Position numbers and translations under genes: made by a program
DNA from: Nocardia brevicatena NBRC 12119
GTDB taxonomy: Bacteria > Actinomycetota > Actinomycetes > Mycobacteriales > Mycobacteriaceae
DNA length: 64,000 nucleotides
Reading direction: 5' to 3'
Assembly: GCF_000308495.1 (NCBI RefSeq)
Contig: NZ_BAFU01000001.1
Span: 1 to 64,000, forward strand
Shown: one piece after another, positions 38,119 through 47,321 of the stretch
Layout: each line of letters starts with the position of its first letter
Numbering within the stretch: the stretch's first letter is position 1
Notes under the pieces: generated by a model
Seen by the model: only the letters and a program-made list of their open reading frames with translations
The model's database searches: none
What the model was told of the DNA's origin: nothing

Positions 38119-38556
38119 TTACCGGGGCGGTGGATACTGACCGCCGCCCTGCGGGGGATAGGGGTTGTTCGGGTCCTGGGGGTAGCCGCCCTGCGGAGGG
38201 TAAGGGTTGTTGGGGTCCTGGGGGTAGCCGCCCTGCGGAGGGTAGGGCTGTTGCGAGAATTGGCCGGGAGGCTGCCGATTGTCGTTCTTCTTCCGCCTCA
38301 TCAGGAAGATCACGCCGACGATCAGGAGGACGACGACCACGCAACAGATCAGGCCGAATAGCCCGAAGCCGCCACGACCCTTACTCCTACTCCGTTTACG
38401 GGCCTCGTATTCCAGCGCGGATGTCAGAACATCCGGACTCGCCCAGGTCGAATGGTCCAGCAGGCTCGCATTGGTGAGCAGGTCAAGATGGTGCAAAGGA
38501 AACCCCGATCTCGATGATGTCCGGGCGCCTCCTCCTGCGCGCCGGATCGCTCCCAC
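38119..38556 (-). CDS. small membrane protein with Pro/Gly/Tyr-rich repeat tail
   Basis: Up to 145 aa; the start is uncertain (GTG at 38556, or TTG at 38496 giving about 125 aa beginning LHHLDLLTNASLLDH). A short N-terminal region ending in a basic stretch (EARKRSRSKGRGGF) precedes one strong helix with two Cys (LICCVVVVLLIVGVIFL), then RRKK and a cytoplasmic-type tail with two exact copies of PPQGGYPQDPNNPY and partial flanking copies. Pro-Gln-Gly-Tyr tails of this sort occur in many actinobacterial membrane proteins and suggest protein-protein contacts. It lies 49 bp beyond the lysX stop, in the same direction. No known family. Confidence 0.7.
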   Translation of the reverse strand: MGAIRRAGGGARTSSRSGFPLHHLDLLTNASLLDHSTWASPDVLTSALEYEARKRSRSKGRGGFGLFGLICCVVVVLLIVGVIFLMRRKKNDNRQPPGQFSQQPYPPQGGYPQDPNNPYPPQGGYPQDPNNPYPPQGGGQYPPPR

Positions 38557-38605
38557 CTTACTGGCGTCGCCACGGCGGTGGAACCATTTCCGGCACTCTC
38601 TGGAT

Positions 38606-41600
38606 TCAGCGTGGTTTTACCAGTGGAAATGGGAGAGTTTCGCGGATGCTGCGGCCGGTGATCAGCATGACGAGTCGGTCCACGCCCATCCCGAGCCCAC
38701 CGGTCGGCGGCATAGCGTGCTCGAGTGCCAGCAGGAAGTCCTCGTCGAGTTCCATCGCATCCGGGTCGCCGTGGGCCGCGAGCATCGACTGCTCGATGAG
38801 CCTGCGCCGTTGTTCCACCGGGTCGGTGAGCTCGCTGTAGGCGGTGCCGAGTTCTACGCCCCACGCGACCAGATCCCAGCGCTCGGTGACGCCGGGAACG
38901 CTGCGATGCTGCCTGGTCAGCGGCGACACCGAGGTGGGGAAATCGATGTAGAAGGTCGGTTCCTCGGTGCGTGACTCGACCAGGTGCTCGTACATCTCCA
39001 GCACCACCTGGCCGGCATCCCAGCCGTGTTGGTAGGGCACCTCGGCCTTGTCGCACAGCGCGCGTAATTCATCCACCGGCGTCGCCGGGGTGATCTCGGC
39101 GTCGATCGCCTCGGACACCGCGCCGTGCACCGTCTTCACCCGCCACTCACCAGAGATGTCCACCTCCTCGAACGCGCCGTCGCTGCCCGGTCGCAACACC
39201 ACCATCGCACCGTTTGCCGCGATCGCGGCGTTCTGGATGAGCCGACGGCAGGTGTGCATCATGCGCTCGTAATCGCTGTGCGCCTCATACGCCTCGAGAA
39301 TGGTGAATTCGGGATTATGGCTGTAGTCGACGCCCTCGTTGCGGAAGGTCCGTCCGATCTCGAACACTTTTTCCATACCGCCCACGCACAGGCGCTTGAG
39401 ATATAACTCCGGCGCTATACGCAGACAGAGGTCGAGATCGTAGGCATTGATATGGGTGGCGAATGGCGCCGCGTTCGCGCCGCCGTGCACCTGTTGCAGG
39501 ATCGGCGTCTCCACCTCCAGATATCCCAGCGAGTTCAGTGAGTCGCGCAGCGAACGCAGCACGGCACTGCGCTTGGCCAGCACCTCCCGGATCTCGGTAT
39601 TGATCGCCATGTCGATGTAGCGCTGCCGCACTCTGGCCTCGGGATCGGCCAATCCCTTCCATTTGTCCGGCAGCGGATGCAGGCATTTGCCCAGCATCCG
39701 CCAATCCGCCGCGAGCAGCGACAGTTCACCGCGCCTGCTGTGCCCGATCCGGCCGCTCACTTCGATCAGGTCGCCGAGATCGAAGAACTCGCCGAATCCG
39801 GCGCTGTGCTCGGCCCCGACCCGGTCGCGATCGATGAGCAGCTGGATGTCGCCGGTCCAGTCGCGAACCAGCGCGAAGACCACGCCACCGTGGTCGCGGA
39901 TGCGCAGCAGCCGGCCGCAGATCCGGACCGTGGTGCCGCGCGGGGAACGCCGCGCCTCGGCAATGGTGTGCGTCGGCGGGTAGGCGACCGGGTAGGGGTC
40001 GATCTCCGCGGCGGTGAGGCGCGCGAGCTTGTCCATGCGCACCTTGACCTGCTCCGGCCTGCGTGGTCCCTGCGTTTCGTCCGCCACGTCGGTGAGGTCG
40101 TCGGACGCGCTGCCGTCGGCGTGCAACCCCGTGACGGTCGCGGGCACCGCTGTGTGCACACCGGTGTGGGTCACCATATCCGGCTCCTTGCCGAACCGCG
40201 GCAGGAAGCCTTCGGCCAGCGCGCCGGCCACCGCGACCCGTAGCAGCTGCCTGCGATCTTCGAACAGAAAGAACCGGGGTACCCAGCGCGGCTGGTATTT
40301 CACGTTCGAGCGATACAGCGCCTCGAGCTGCCACCAGCGGGAGAAGAACAGCAGTACGCCGCGCCATAGCCGCAGCACGGGACCGGCCCCGATCCGACCG
40401 CCTTCCTCGAATACCGAGCGGAAGACCGCGAAGTTCAACGACACCTTGGTGATGCCGTACAGTTCGGAGTTCAGTGCGAGCTGGGAGATCATCAGCTCCA
40501 TCACGCCGTTCGGGCCACCTGGGTCGCGGCGCATCAGATCCAACGACACGCCGGTGCGGCCCCACGGAACCAGCGACAGCATGCCCAGTACCCCGCCCTG
40601 TGAGTCGACCGCCTCGACCAGCAGGCAGTCCGCGTCCAGCGGATCGCCCAACCTGCCGAGTGCCATGGAGAACCCGCGCTCGGTCTCGGTAGTGCGCCAG
40701 TTGTCGGCACGGGCGCTGATCCAGGGGAACTCCTCGGCCGGGATATCGCGGTGCCTGCGAATACGTACGACGACACCGTGCGCACGCAGCCGGTTCGCGG
40801 CCTGGCGCATCGGTTTCATCTCGGCCCCGGCCAGTGAGAAATTCCTGGTGTCCAGGATGGCTTCGTCGCCGAGGCGCAACACCGAAAGGCCTGCCCGCCG
40901 ATACGCCGTCGCGCCGAGCTCGCTCGCGCCCATCACCGCCGGAGCCCAGCCGAATCGGTCGGCCAGACGCAGCCACGCGTCAATAGCCTGCGGCCACGCC
41001 TCTCTGATGCCGATCGGGTCGCCGCTGGCCAAGCAGACACCCAGCTCGACACGATAGGTGACCGCCGCTTTGCCGCTGGGCGCGAACACCACCGCCTTGT
41101 CCCGCCGAGTGGCGAAGTAACCGAGTGAATCCTCCACGTCGGAACGCTTCAGCAAGCCCCGGATCGCCGACTCGTCGGTGCGAGTCATCGCGTTTGCCGC
41201 CCGCTGCGAGCGCAGCAGAATGACGACCGCCGTGAGCAGTGCGATGGCGCCGAACAGGCCGAGCATGAGGTTGATGAACGGGCGCGGCTGCCCATCGAAG
41301 TGCTCGTTGTCCGCCAGTACCGCCGCGGTCACGCGGTAGAGCGCCCAAGCGGGTCGCTGCACTCCTGGCGGTAGCGTGCCGGGAAACAACTCCACCAATC
41401 CCCAGCCCAGCAGTGCGCTGAGTGCCAGGCCGCCGACCAGCACGCCGGCCGCTTCCCACCCCGCACCGCGGCGCACCTTCGTGTAGAACTCCGGCCAGGC
41501 CGCGACGAGGACGACGAGCACCAGCAGATGCACCACCAAGGCGACCAGCGCGTGCATATCGGCGCGATGGGTGAAGGTGACGACGTTGACCACCGTGTAG

Positions 41601-41929
41601 ACCCCGATATAGCCCAGCAGCAACCACCAGGCGATTCGTTTGCGGCTGGTGATCGCACCTGCGAGCAGGCCGACGACCAGCGCCCACATCAGGTTGGTGT
41701 CCGGCGCGTCGAAGTAATAGCTATCGATATAGTGACGCGGCACTCGTGTCAGGAAACGTAATGTCGGAGACAGACTCCACAGGAAGCACAGCACCGCGAA
41801 CACGCCGAGCGCTAATCCCGCGATATGCGGCACTTCCGAAAATCGCCCGTGTCCCCTATGCGGAATCGGCGGTGTCGGTCTCTCCGACGGCGCCTTGGCG
41901 TCGAGGTGTTGCTGAGCTTGCGTGGACAT
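38606..41929 (-). CDS. lysX: bifunctional lysylphosphatidylglycerol synthase / lysyl-tRNA synthetase LysX
   Basis: A fusion protein of 1107 aa (ATG at 41929, [12 protein letters not shown]) that charges tRNA-Lys and transfers lysine to phosphatidylglycerol, giving resistance to cationic peptides. Residues about 30-280 hold six or seven membrane helices (MprF-type flippase part, reduced). The DUF2156 lysyltransferase domain covers about 280-600 with [21 protein letters not shown]. An OB-fold anticodon-binding domain follows (about 650-760), then a class II synthetase core with motif 2 [19 protein letters not shown] in segments and motif 3 [15 protein letters not shown]. The same fusion, LysX, occurs in mycobacteria at a similar length. 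No separate LysRS is visible in this window. Confidence 0.97.
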   Translation of the reverse strand: MSTQAQQHLDAKAPSERPTPPIPHRGHGRFSEVPHIAGLALGVFAVLCFLWSLSPTLRFLTRVPRHYIDSYYFDAPDTNLMWALVVGLLAGAITSRKRIAWWLLLGYIGVYTVVNVVTFTHRADMHALVALVVHLLVLVVLVAAWPEFYTKVRRGAGWEAAGVLVGGLALSALLGWGLVELFPGTLPPGVQRPAWALYRVTAAVLADNEHFDGQPRPFINLMLGLFGAIALLTAVVILLRSQRAANAMTRTDESAIRGLLKRSDVEDSLGYFATRRDKAVVFAPSGKAAVTYRVELGVCLASGDPIGIREAWPQAIDAWLRLADRFGWAPAVMGASELGATAYRRAGLSVLRLGDEAILDTRNFSLAGAEMKPMRQAANRLRAHGVVVRIRRHRDIPAEEFPWISARADNWRTTETERGFSMALGRLGDPLDADCLLVEAVDSQGGVLGMLSLVPWGRTGVSLDLMRRDPGGPNGVMELMISQLALNSELYGITKVSLNFAVFRSVFEEGGRIGAGPVLRLWRGVLLFFSRWWQLEALYRSNVKYQPRWVPRFFLFEDRRQLLRVAVAGALAEGFLPRFGKEPDMVTHTGVHTAVPATVTGLHADGSASDDLTDVADETQGPRRPEQVKVRMDKLARLTAAEIDPYPVAYPPTHTIAEARRSPRGTTVRICGRLLRIRDHGGVVFALVRDWTGDIQLLIDRDRVGAEHSAGFGEFFDLGDLIEVSGRIGHSRRGELSLLAADWRMLGKCLHPLPDKWKGLADPEARVRQRYIDMAINTEIREVLAKRSAVLRSLRDSLNSLGYLEVETPILQQVHGGANAAPFATHINAYDLDLCLRIAPELYLKRLCVGGMEKVFEIGRTFRNEGVDYSHNPEFTILEAYEAHSDYERMMHTCRRLIQNAAIAANGAMVVLRPGSDGAFEEVDISGEWRVKTVHGAVSEAIDAEITPATPVDELRALCDKAEVPYQHGWDAGQVVLEMYEHLVESRTEEPTFYIDFPTSVSPLTRQHRSVPGVTERWDLVAWGVELGTAYSELTDPVEQRRRLIEQSMLAAHGDPDAMELDEDFLLALEHAMPPTGGLGMGVDRLVMLITGRSIRETLPFPLVKPR

Positions 41930-42243
41930 CACGAGACCAGTCTGTACACAGGGGTGTCGGATATGCCACGCCTACGATGCGGCGTGTTCGCGGTTCGTAT
42001 TCACCGCTACTTCGTCGCCGTTGCCGAAGGTCGCGGCCCGGTCACCGTAAACGGAGGGGCCGGAGTTTTCCCCGGGTGTCCTGCGGGGAGCGATGGCGCG
42101 GGGCGATGTGAATTCGGTGCGTGCGGGGTGGGTCTGCCCGAGTACGCGCGGCGCGTCCGGACGCGGCACATGGCCGCTCCGGGATCGCCGGCGGGATGGG
42201 GCGGTGTTCGGTGGGTCCGGATAGAGGAGTATGTATTTACCCC
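41930..42243. other. divergent intergenic region lysX / S4 protein
   Basis: About 314 bp. Short frames exist on both strands but none has a ribosome site plus family resemblance. GAGGAG (about 42224-42229), 14-19 bases before the S4 gene ATG, may be its ribosome site. Nothing else stands out. Confidence 0.5.
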
Positions 42244-42465
42244 ATGTCAGAACCAGTCGATGTGCTGATCGATGACGAAATCATCCGGCTCGGCCAATTT
42301 CTGAAACTGGCCAATCTGATCGACTCCGGATCGGAGGCCAAAACGGTGATCGCCGCGGGACTGGTGCGGGTGAACGAGGAGGTCGAGTTGCGGCGTGGGC
42401 GGCAGCTACAGGTGGGTGATGTGGTTGCCCTGGCCGGTCACAAGGCACGGGTCACCGCTGGATAA
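42244..42465 (+). CDS. small S4-domain RNA-binding protein
   Basis: A 73-aa single-domain S4 protein from the ATG at 42244 (MSEPVDVLIDDEIIRLGQF). The S4 motif is complete: IRLGQFLKLANLIDSGSEAKTVIAAGLVRVNEE in segments, then RGRQLQVGDVVALAG. It belongs with YaaA/YbcJ-type proteins that bind rRNA or stalled ribosomal subunits; the direct target is unknown. Length matches that group. A perfect bidirectional terminator starts immediately after the stop. It is divergent from lysX and convergent with the RraA-like gene. Confidence 0.9.
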   Translation: MSEPVDVLIDDEIIRLGQFLKLANLIDSGSEAKTVIAAGLVRVNEEVELRRGRQLQVGDVVALAGHKARVTAG

Positions 42466-42501
42466 CGAAAAGCCCGGCGCGCGGTGGCGCCGGGCTTTTC
42501 G
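42466..42501. terminator. bidirectional intrinsic terminator
   Basis: CGAAAAGCCCGGCGC (42466-42480) is the exact complement of 42487-42501, with a six-base loop. A-tract on one side and T-tract (CTTTTCG) on the other make it work in both directions, ending the S4 and RraA-like transcripts. Confidence 0.9.
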
Positions 42502-42524
42502 GGTTCCCACGGGCAGGTCGGGGT

Positions 42525-43013
42525 TCAGCCCTGCGCGCGTACCACTATGCCGTCGTGGTCGCTGTAGAGCATCTCGCCCGGTACGAAGGTGACCCCGCCG
42601 AATTCGACGGGTACATCCTTTTCTCCGGAGCCGGTCTGGGTACTTTTGCGCGGATTGGTGCCCAGGGCCTTGATACCGATGTCCAGCGTGCGCAGGATGG
42701 CGGAGTCGCGTACCGCGCCGTTGACCACGACCCCGGCCCAGCCGTTGTCCACGCCGCGGCCGGCGATGATATCGCCCACCAGCGCGGTGTGCACACTGGC
42801 GTCACCGTCGACCACCAGGACCTTGCCTTCGCCCGGTTCACTCAACGTCTGCTTGACCAGCAGGTTGTCCTGGAAGCAGCGGATGGTGGTGATCCGGCCG
42901 GCGAAAACCGCCCGGCCGCCGAATTGGATGAACTGGGTATCGCAACTGCGGATGTCCGGGCCGATCTCGTCGGCCAGATCCGCTGTCGCCACATCATGCG
43001 CTGATTCGGTCAC
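42525..43013 (-). CDS. rraA: RraA-family protein
   Basis: A 162-aa RraA-like protein using the GTG at 43013 (first residues [16 protein letters not shown]). Family landmarks are [59 protein letters not shown] in segments, and the metal/substrate loop [12 protein letters not shown]. In E. coli RraA inhibits RNase E; many relatives are 4-hydroxy-4-methyl-2-oxoglutarate/oxaloacetate aldolases or have both activities. The sequence does not decide between these. It is convergent with the S4 gene across a shared terminator. Confidence 0.92.
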   Translation of the reverse strand: MTESAHDVATADLADEIGPDIRSCDTQFIQFGGRAVFAGRITTIRCFQDNLLVKQTLSEPGEGKVLVVDGDASVHTALVGDIIAGRGVDNGWAGVVVNGAVRDSAILRTLDIGIKALGTNPRKSTQTGSGEKDVPVEFGGVTFVPGEMLYSDHDGIVVRAQG

Positions 43014-43085
43014 ATACCGGATTGTGCCGCCCCGCCGGGCCGGGTGTCCGGCCGGCCCGGGCGACAATCGAGTTATCGCAATATG

Positions 43086-43451
43086 CTATCCGTGCCGGTA
43101 GTGCAGGTTGTACAGCTGTCGGTCACGGTCGGAGACCTTGCCGTGGTCGACCAGTTCGGGGTCGAGTCCGTGCTGGACCAACCGGAACCGCCGCCACACA
43201 TAGCTCAGCGCGACCGTGAAGATGACCAGCGGGATGATCATCATCACAATGAGTCCCAGCTTGAGTGTCATCGGCCCGGGGAACAGCAGGATCAGCGCGA
43301 ACAACGGAATGATCGGCCCGACGAAGCGAACGAGGTACCGTTCCATGGCCCCGTGGTCGACGAGGTCGTGGACCACCCACTCGTGCAGTTCCGCGGGAAG
43401 TTCGCGGCCCACATCATAGGCGATCCGTTGCTTGATAGTGGGCTTTTTCAT
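43086..43451 (-). CDS. DUF5313-type membrane protein
   Basis: A 121-aa protein with two central hydrophobic helices (FVGPIIPLFALILLF and LIVMMIIPLVIFTVALSYVW) between soluble ends. The N-terminus KKPTIKQRIAYDVGRELPAELHEWVVHDL and the C-terminal RRFRLVQHGLDPELVDHGK are conserved in mycobacterial and nocardial DUF5313 proteins. Topology suggests both ends in the cytoplasm. No function is known. It stands alone between the RraA-like gene and the copper operon, all on the same strand, with over 70 bp on each side. Confidence 0.85.
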   Translation of the reverse strand: MKKPTIKQRIAYDVGRELPAELHEWVVHDLVDHGAMERYLVRFVGPIIPLFALILLFPGPMTLKLGLIVMMIIPLVIFTVALSYVWRRFRLVQHGLDPELVDHGKVSDRDRQLYNLHYRHG

Positions 43452-43589
43452 AGCTATAGGCTATTCCGGTAGTGTGCGTCATACCAGGGTCGATTACGAC
43501 TCCGACCAGCGGTTCGTGGTCAGATCCGGCCGGATCGACGCTCGCGGGCAAGTCGCTCGGCCGCGCTGCGCGGGCGAGCCGATGGGCAC

Positions 43590-44516
43590 TCAAGCGGTGA
43601 CCGCCAAAGACGCCGCCAACCCGAACGCCGGTGCCATCACCACCAACTCCAACACCGCCCGGTGCAGTGACGCCTCGGCGTTCATCCGGTGCCCGGCGGC
43701 CCGCGCCACCCAGGTGCGCCGCCACCACCAGCCCAGTACCGACAGGATCGCCAAGATCAAGGTTTTCGCCAGTAGGATTCGCCCGTATCCGGTGCTCACG
43801 AGCGGTTCGATACCGCCGACCCGCACCAGGCCGTTGACCAGTCCGGTTGCCGCGATCACCGGCACCAGGGGCAGTGCGACCGCCGAATACCGGGGCAGGG
43901 TCACGGCCCATTCGCCACGGCCGCGTACCACCAGCGCCAACCCGATCAACAGGCCGAACCAGACGGCCGCCGCCAGCGTATGGACCGCGGCGAGGACAGA
44001 CCCCAATGGCTGCTGCGACATATGTCCGGTGATGGGCCGCAGCGCCAGGGGCACCGCGGCGAAGACCAACACCAGGTCGGGCGCGGCGTGATCCGGTCGC
44101 CGGAAGGCGAACGCCGCATACCCGGCGATAGCGGCGGTGGCCACCAGGATGACTACTCCCACCTGGCCACCGCTGATTTCCCCCAGGTAGGTACCGAAGT
44201 CGTCGGCGCCCAACGCGGTCGGCACCACGCCCACCACATCGGCCGCCTCGAATACCAGCACCGTGAACTCGGCGCCACACCAGAGGCCGGCCAACACGGC
44301 GAGCAGCCGCCAGGGCACTCGGAGCCGGTCGTGCAGCCGGGGCAGTGCGGCCAGGCCGAGCACCGCGGCGCCGATTCCGTCGGCACCGAACCGAACGGCG
44401 GCCGCCCCGGTGACCGTGGTCAGTGCCCAGGCGAGCACTACTCCGAGCAGACCCGACGGCACGATCAGCAGCAATGCGGTCGGACGATCGTGCCATCGGG
44501 TGGTGGTGCCGATCAC
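43590..44516 (-). CDS. copper resistance protein CopD family
   Basis: A 308-aa CopD-domain membrane protein with about eight helices. The CopD core lies in the C-terminal half: PITGHMSQQPLGSVLAAVHTLAAAVWFGLLIG contains the conserved His and Met residues, followed by RYSAVALPLVPVIAATGLVNGLVR and the GRILLAKTLILAILSVLGWWWRR segment (each quoted in part of a longer conserved block). It is believed to move copper across the membrane, receiving it from CopC. Its ATG overlaps the copC stop by 4 bp; it is last in the order unknown-YcnI-CopC-CopD. Confidence 0.92.
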   Translation of the reverse strand: MIGTTTRWHDRPTALLLIVPSGLLGVVLAWALTTVTGAAAVRFGADGIGAAVLGLAALPRLHDRLRVPWRLLAVLAGLWCGAEFTVLVFEAADVVGVVPTALGADDFGTYLGEISGGQVGVVILVATAAIAGYAAFAFRRPDHAAPDLVLVFAAVPLALRPITGHMSQQPLGSVLAAVHTLAAAVWFGLLIGLALVVRGRGEWAVTLPRYSAVALPLVPVIAATGLVNGLVRVGGIEPLVSTGYGRILLAKTLILAILSVLGWWWRRTWVARAAGHRMNAEASLHRAVLELVVMAPAFGLAASLAVTA

Positions 44517-45103
44517 CGGTTCGACTTGCCCTTACCACCGAGCAGTTTGGTTCCGAACAGGGCGAAGGCCAGCCCGGCGCCGAACAGCACCACGACGCCG
44601 ACCACATACACCCAGGCCGGGATACCGCCGGATCCGTCGCCGCCTTTCTCCGCGCCCGCCTTGGGGCCGGGCGTGCCCTTGCCCGGGGTGCTCAGGGTGA
44701 AGGTGCGCTCACCCTTGACCACATGTCCGTCCGCCGAGGTCACGCGGTAGGCCACCCGGTAGACTCCGGCCGGACCGAGCTCCCCGACCGGGACGCTGAT
44801 CATTTTGCCCTCGACGACCGGGACGCCCTTCGACCACAGGTTCCCGTCCGGCCCGACGACGGTCATGGCCGGAAAGTTCGGCTGCAGGGGTTCGTTGAAG
44901 GTGATCGTCACCCGTGCCGGACCGCTGTCCACGGTGGCGCCGTCCTCCGGTGAGCTGCCGACCACCGTGGAATGCGCCGCGGCCGGACCGGCGGCCGGAC
45001 CCACCGCGAGAAACAGCGCAGCGGTGACGAAGGCGAACAGCACGGCGAGAGACCGCGGGGTGGATGCGGGCAGAGCGAGCGTCCGGGTGCGGTAGCGGTT
45101 CAT
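44513..45103 (-). CDS. copper-binding protein CopC (YobA-like)
   Basis: Exported copper chaperone of 196 aa from the ATG at 45103 (MNRYRTRTLALPASTPRSL). The signal peptide ends in PAAGPAAA and the mature protein starts with His44 (HSTVVGSSPEDGA); this N-terminal His, with the Asp and His of SADGHVVKGERTF, makes the Cu(II) site. The Ig-like CopC domain covers about 44-140, with VTITFNEPLQPNF and GVYRVAYRVTSADGH. A Gly/Lys-rich linker and a C-terminal helix (IPAWVYVVGVVVLFGAGLAF) anchor it to the outer face of the membrane. Overlaps YcnI and CopD genes by 4 bp each. Confidence 0.93.
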   Translation of the reverse strand: MNRYRTRTLALPASTPRSLAVLFAFVTAALFLAVGPAAGPAAAHSTVVGSSPEDGATVDSGPARVTITFNEPLQPNFPAMTVVGPDGNLWSKGVPVVEGKMISVPVGELGPAGVYRVAYRVTSADGHVVKGERTFTLSTPGKGTPGPKAGAEKGGDGSGGIPAWVYVVGVVVLFGAGLAFALFGTKLLGGKGKSNR

Positions 45104-45759
45104 CGGCGTCCCCGAATCATCGAGCCGACCCCGAGTCCGAGGCCGAGCACCCCCACCGCCAGCCCGGCACCGCCGAGCCAACGGGCTGTGGTGTCGGTAC
45201 CCGTGTCGCCGGACGCCGCGGCCGTATTCGTGTTCTCGCCGTGATGTCCGGTATTCGCACCGGCGGCGAGAATGAGCGAGGGGGCCGGGTGGGATGCCGA
45301 ACCGTCCTCATCGGCCTGAGCCCATCGCACGACCTTGCCGTCGCTATAGGTCTGAGTGGCCGGGAAGCTCACGGTCTCCTGCTGCGGCAGCGGGCCGAGC
45401 GTCACCGCGAAACGTTGGAACTGTCCGGGCGCGATACCCGGGTTCCCCGCCGCGGTCTTCCAGATAATCGCGGTGACCTGGGATTTGTCATTGCGCTCCA
45501 CCTCGGCCGTCCAGCCCGGCAGCGGCTCGGTGAGGGCCACCTGCAGTTGCGGGACGGCGACGGTGACCGCGGTGGTGTCCGCTGTCTCGGATTCGGTGGG
45601 CACCCGGAAGGTCGCGATGGTCATCTGCCCCTGTGCCGCGTCCGGGGCATCGACGGTGACATGCGCGGCGGCGGGTCCGGCGCCGAGTACGGCCAGGCCC
45701 GTGCCCAGCGCCGCGGCGGCGGTCCACCGAGCCAGGGCATGCGGAATCGGACTGTGCAT
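45100..45759 (-). CDS. YcnI-family copper-binding protein (DUF1775)
   Basis: Exported DUF1775 protein of 219 aa from the ATG at 45759 (MHSPIPHALARWTAA). The signal peptide is cleaved before His33 (AAAHVTVDAPDAAQG), and the mature N-terminal His plus the conserved Glu in PTESETADT and Trp in LPGWTAEV form the known mono-histidine copper site. A beta-sandwich follows, then a linker and a C-terminal helix with a basic end (MIRGRR). YcnI proteins regularly precede CopC-CopD fusions or pairs, as here; they are thought to hand copper on. The stop overlaps the copC ATG. Confidence 0.93.
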   Translation of the reverse strand: MHSPIPHALARWTAAAALGTGLAVLGAGPAAAHVTVDAPDAAQGQMTIATFRVPTESETADTTAVTVAVPQLQVALTEPLPGWTAEVERNDKSQVTAIIWKTAAGNPGIAPGQFQRFAVTLGPLPQQETVSFPATQTYSDGKVVRWAQADEDGSASHPAPSLILAAGANTGHHGENTNTAAASGDTGTDTTARWLGGAGLAVGVLGLGLGVGSMIRGRR

Positions 45760-45790
45760 GAACTGATCGCTTTCTCTCCGAAGGGAATGG

Positions 45791-46411
45791 TCAAGGGGCG
45801 CGGAGGCGCACCGGTGGTGCGCGCGGTCCACAGGACCCGTTCGGAGAGAGGCGAAGCGGTGCTGCGGGGTATCCGCGGCATGCGCGGTGTTCCTCGCCGG
45901 GTGGTGGTGTCGGCGCGGTGAGAAGTATGCGCAGCACCCGGGAGAGCAGCCGGTACAGCCGTTCCGCGGCGGCGATGGCGGCGGCGCACAGCAGGGTCGC
46001 GAGCATATGCACGATCGCCGGGCGGACGGGTGACGGCCGACCACCGAACGACATGCCGTCGAATACGACGGTGCCGGCAAGCCGGTGGTCCGCCGCGGAA
46101 GCGTGACCGATCAGCCCGGTCAGTGCGATGTGTCCGACGAGCTGACCCACGGCCAGGGGGGCGAGCAGCGCGAAGAATGTTGTCGAACCGGATCCGCCGC
46201 GGCCGCGCCACGACAGATCACGTTCGAGCGCCACGGAATCGATCGATCCGGCGGCGAATCCCGTGAGTGCCGCCGCCAGGATCAAGAGCGCGGCACCGGC
46301 GGTGGAAGGGTAGCCGCCGCCGGATATACCGTGCGCGGCGAGGGCCGCTGCACCCGTCGCCGCGCCGACCGCGCAACCGCGGGGCGGACAGCCGGTCGAC
46401 CGGGTGGGCAC
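45791..46411 (-). CDS. unknown membrane protein heading the copper operon
   Basis: About 206 aa from the GTG at 46411 (PTRSTGCPPRGCAVG), with four or so hydrophobic helices (AALLILAAALTGFAAG, FALLAPLAVGQLVGHIALTGLIG, IVHMLATLLCAAAIAAAERLY). His and Met residues lie in or next to the helices (GHIALTGLIGH, ADHRL, VHML), which would suit metal binding, but that is inference. The C-terminal 45 residues are basic and Pro-rich. It ends 31 bp before the YcnI gene on the same strand and is probably co-transcribed. No family recognised. Confidence 0.65.
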   Translation of the reverse strand: MPTRSTGCPPRGCAVGAATGAAALAAHGISGGGYPSTAGAALLILAAALTGFAAGSIDSVALERDLSWRGRGGSGSTTFFALLAPLAVGQLVGHIALTGLIGHASAADHRLAGTVVFDGMSFGGRPSPVRPAIVHMLATLLCAAAIAAAERLYRLLSRVLRILLTAPTPPPGEEHRACRGYPAAPLRLSPNGSCGPRAPPVRLRAP

Positions 46412-46429
46412 GGCGTGGTGTCGGGCGGA

Positions 46430-47068
46430 TCAGGATACGCCGAGACGGGCCAGCACATCGGCTTCGATGGCGGCCAGTTCGGTATCGACGGAGGCGTGCA
46501 CCGCCCGGCGGCGCGTCGGGGGCAACTGCTCGGCAGTGCGGATCGCCGTGGACAGCGAGTCGAGGCGCTCACGGGTCGCAGCGACGAACCGCTGTGCCCC
46601 GTCGGCGTCCTTGTCACCCGAGGTGACCTTGTCCAGTGCCGATTCGGCATTGGCGATACGCGCCTTCAGCCGACCACCGTGACCGGTGAAATCGCCGAGC
46701 CGGTCCATACCGACCCCGAGCTGTGCGGCGCGTCGGGCGTCGAGCTGCCCGCGCAGGTAGGTGGCGCCACGGTAGGCCAGCGGCGCGAGCACGGGTATCA
46801 ACACCCGCGCTACACCGAGGTATTTCTTGACCTGTCCCGGACCGAACGGATCGCGTTCGGCCTTGGCGGCAAGCTTGAGCGCGGCCTTCTCCTCCGCCTG
46901 CAGCGTCGCGATCTGGGCCTTGGCGACCTTGCGCTGGGTGCGGGTCTGGGCCCGGTGGCGTCTGCGGTCGTTCTTCGCGCTCAATTTGGCTTCCAGCGCG
47001 GCCTTGTGCTTGAGGGCTTTCGCCTCGGCCCGGCGGCTCGGCCGCCGCTTGCGCTTGAACAACCCCAT
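46430..47068 (-). CDS. DUF6474-type basic coiled-coil protein
   Basis: A 212-aa soluble protein with a very basic N-terminus (GLFKRKRRPSRRAEAKALKHK) and a long Ala/Lys/Arg/Glu helix to about residue 70, then VKKYLGVARVLIPVLAPLAYRGATYLR, a moderately hydrophobic stretch, and a second helical part (LKARIANAESALDKVTSG). This layout matches actinobacterial DUF6474 proteins. Function unknown; nucleic-acid or membrane-surface association is possible given the charge. It ends 18 bp before the copper-operon membrane gene, on the same strand. Confidence 0.82.
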   Translation of the reverse strand: MGLFKRKRRPSRRAEAKALKHKAALEAKLSAKNDRRRHRAQTRTQRKVAKAQIATLQAEEKAALKLAAKAERDPFGPGQVKKYLGVARVLIPVLAPLAYRGATYLRGQLDARRAAQLGVGMDRLGDFTGHGGRLKARIANAESALDKVTSGDKDADGAQRFVAATRERLDSLSTAIRTAEQLPPTRRRAVHASVDTELAAIEADVLARLGVS

Positions 47069-47321
47069 CGAAGGCCTCCGTCATGCTGGTTCGCCACGGC
47101 GATACGACGCGGGAACGACGTCGTCCGCCCATGTCACACGGTCTGTCGACACCCTATCGGGTCGACCGTCGCTCCTGCGAGTGGTGGGTTTGCACGCGGG
47201 TGCGGGCGGGTGGGCGATATGTGCGATTCGCGGAAGTGTCGGGGGGAGGGACCATACTGCATAGGTGCAGCCGGGCAGTGCCGACCGCAAAGGTCACGAG
47301 GATTTCGACCGTGGGGGTCGT

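Noticed and set aside
41972-42169. 65-codon frame in the lysX/S4 divergent region
   Set aside because: No ribosome site, no recognisable composition or motif.
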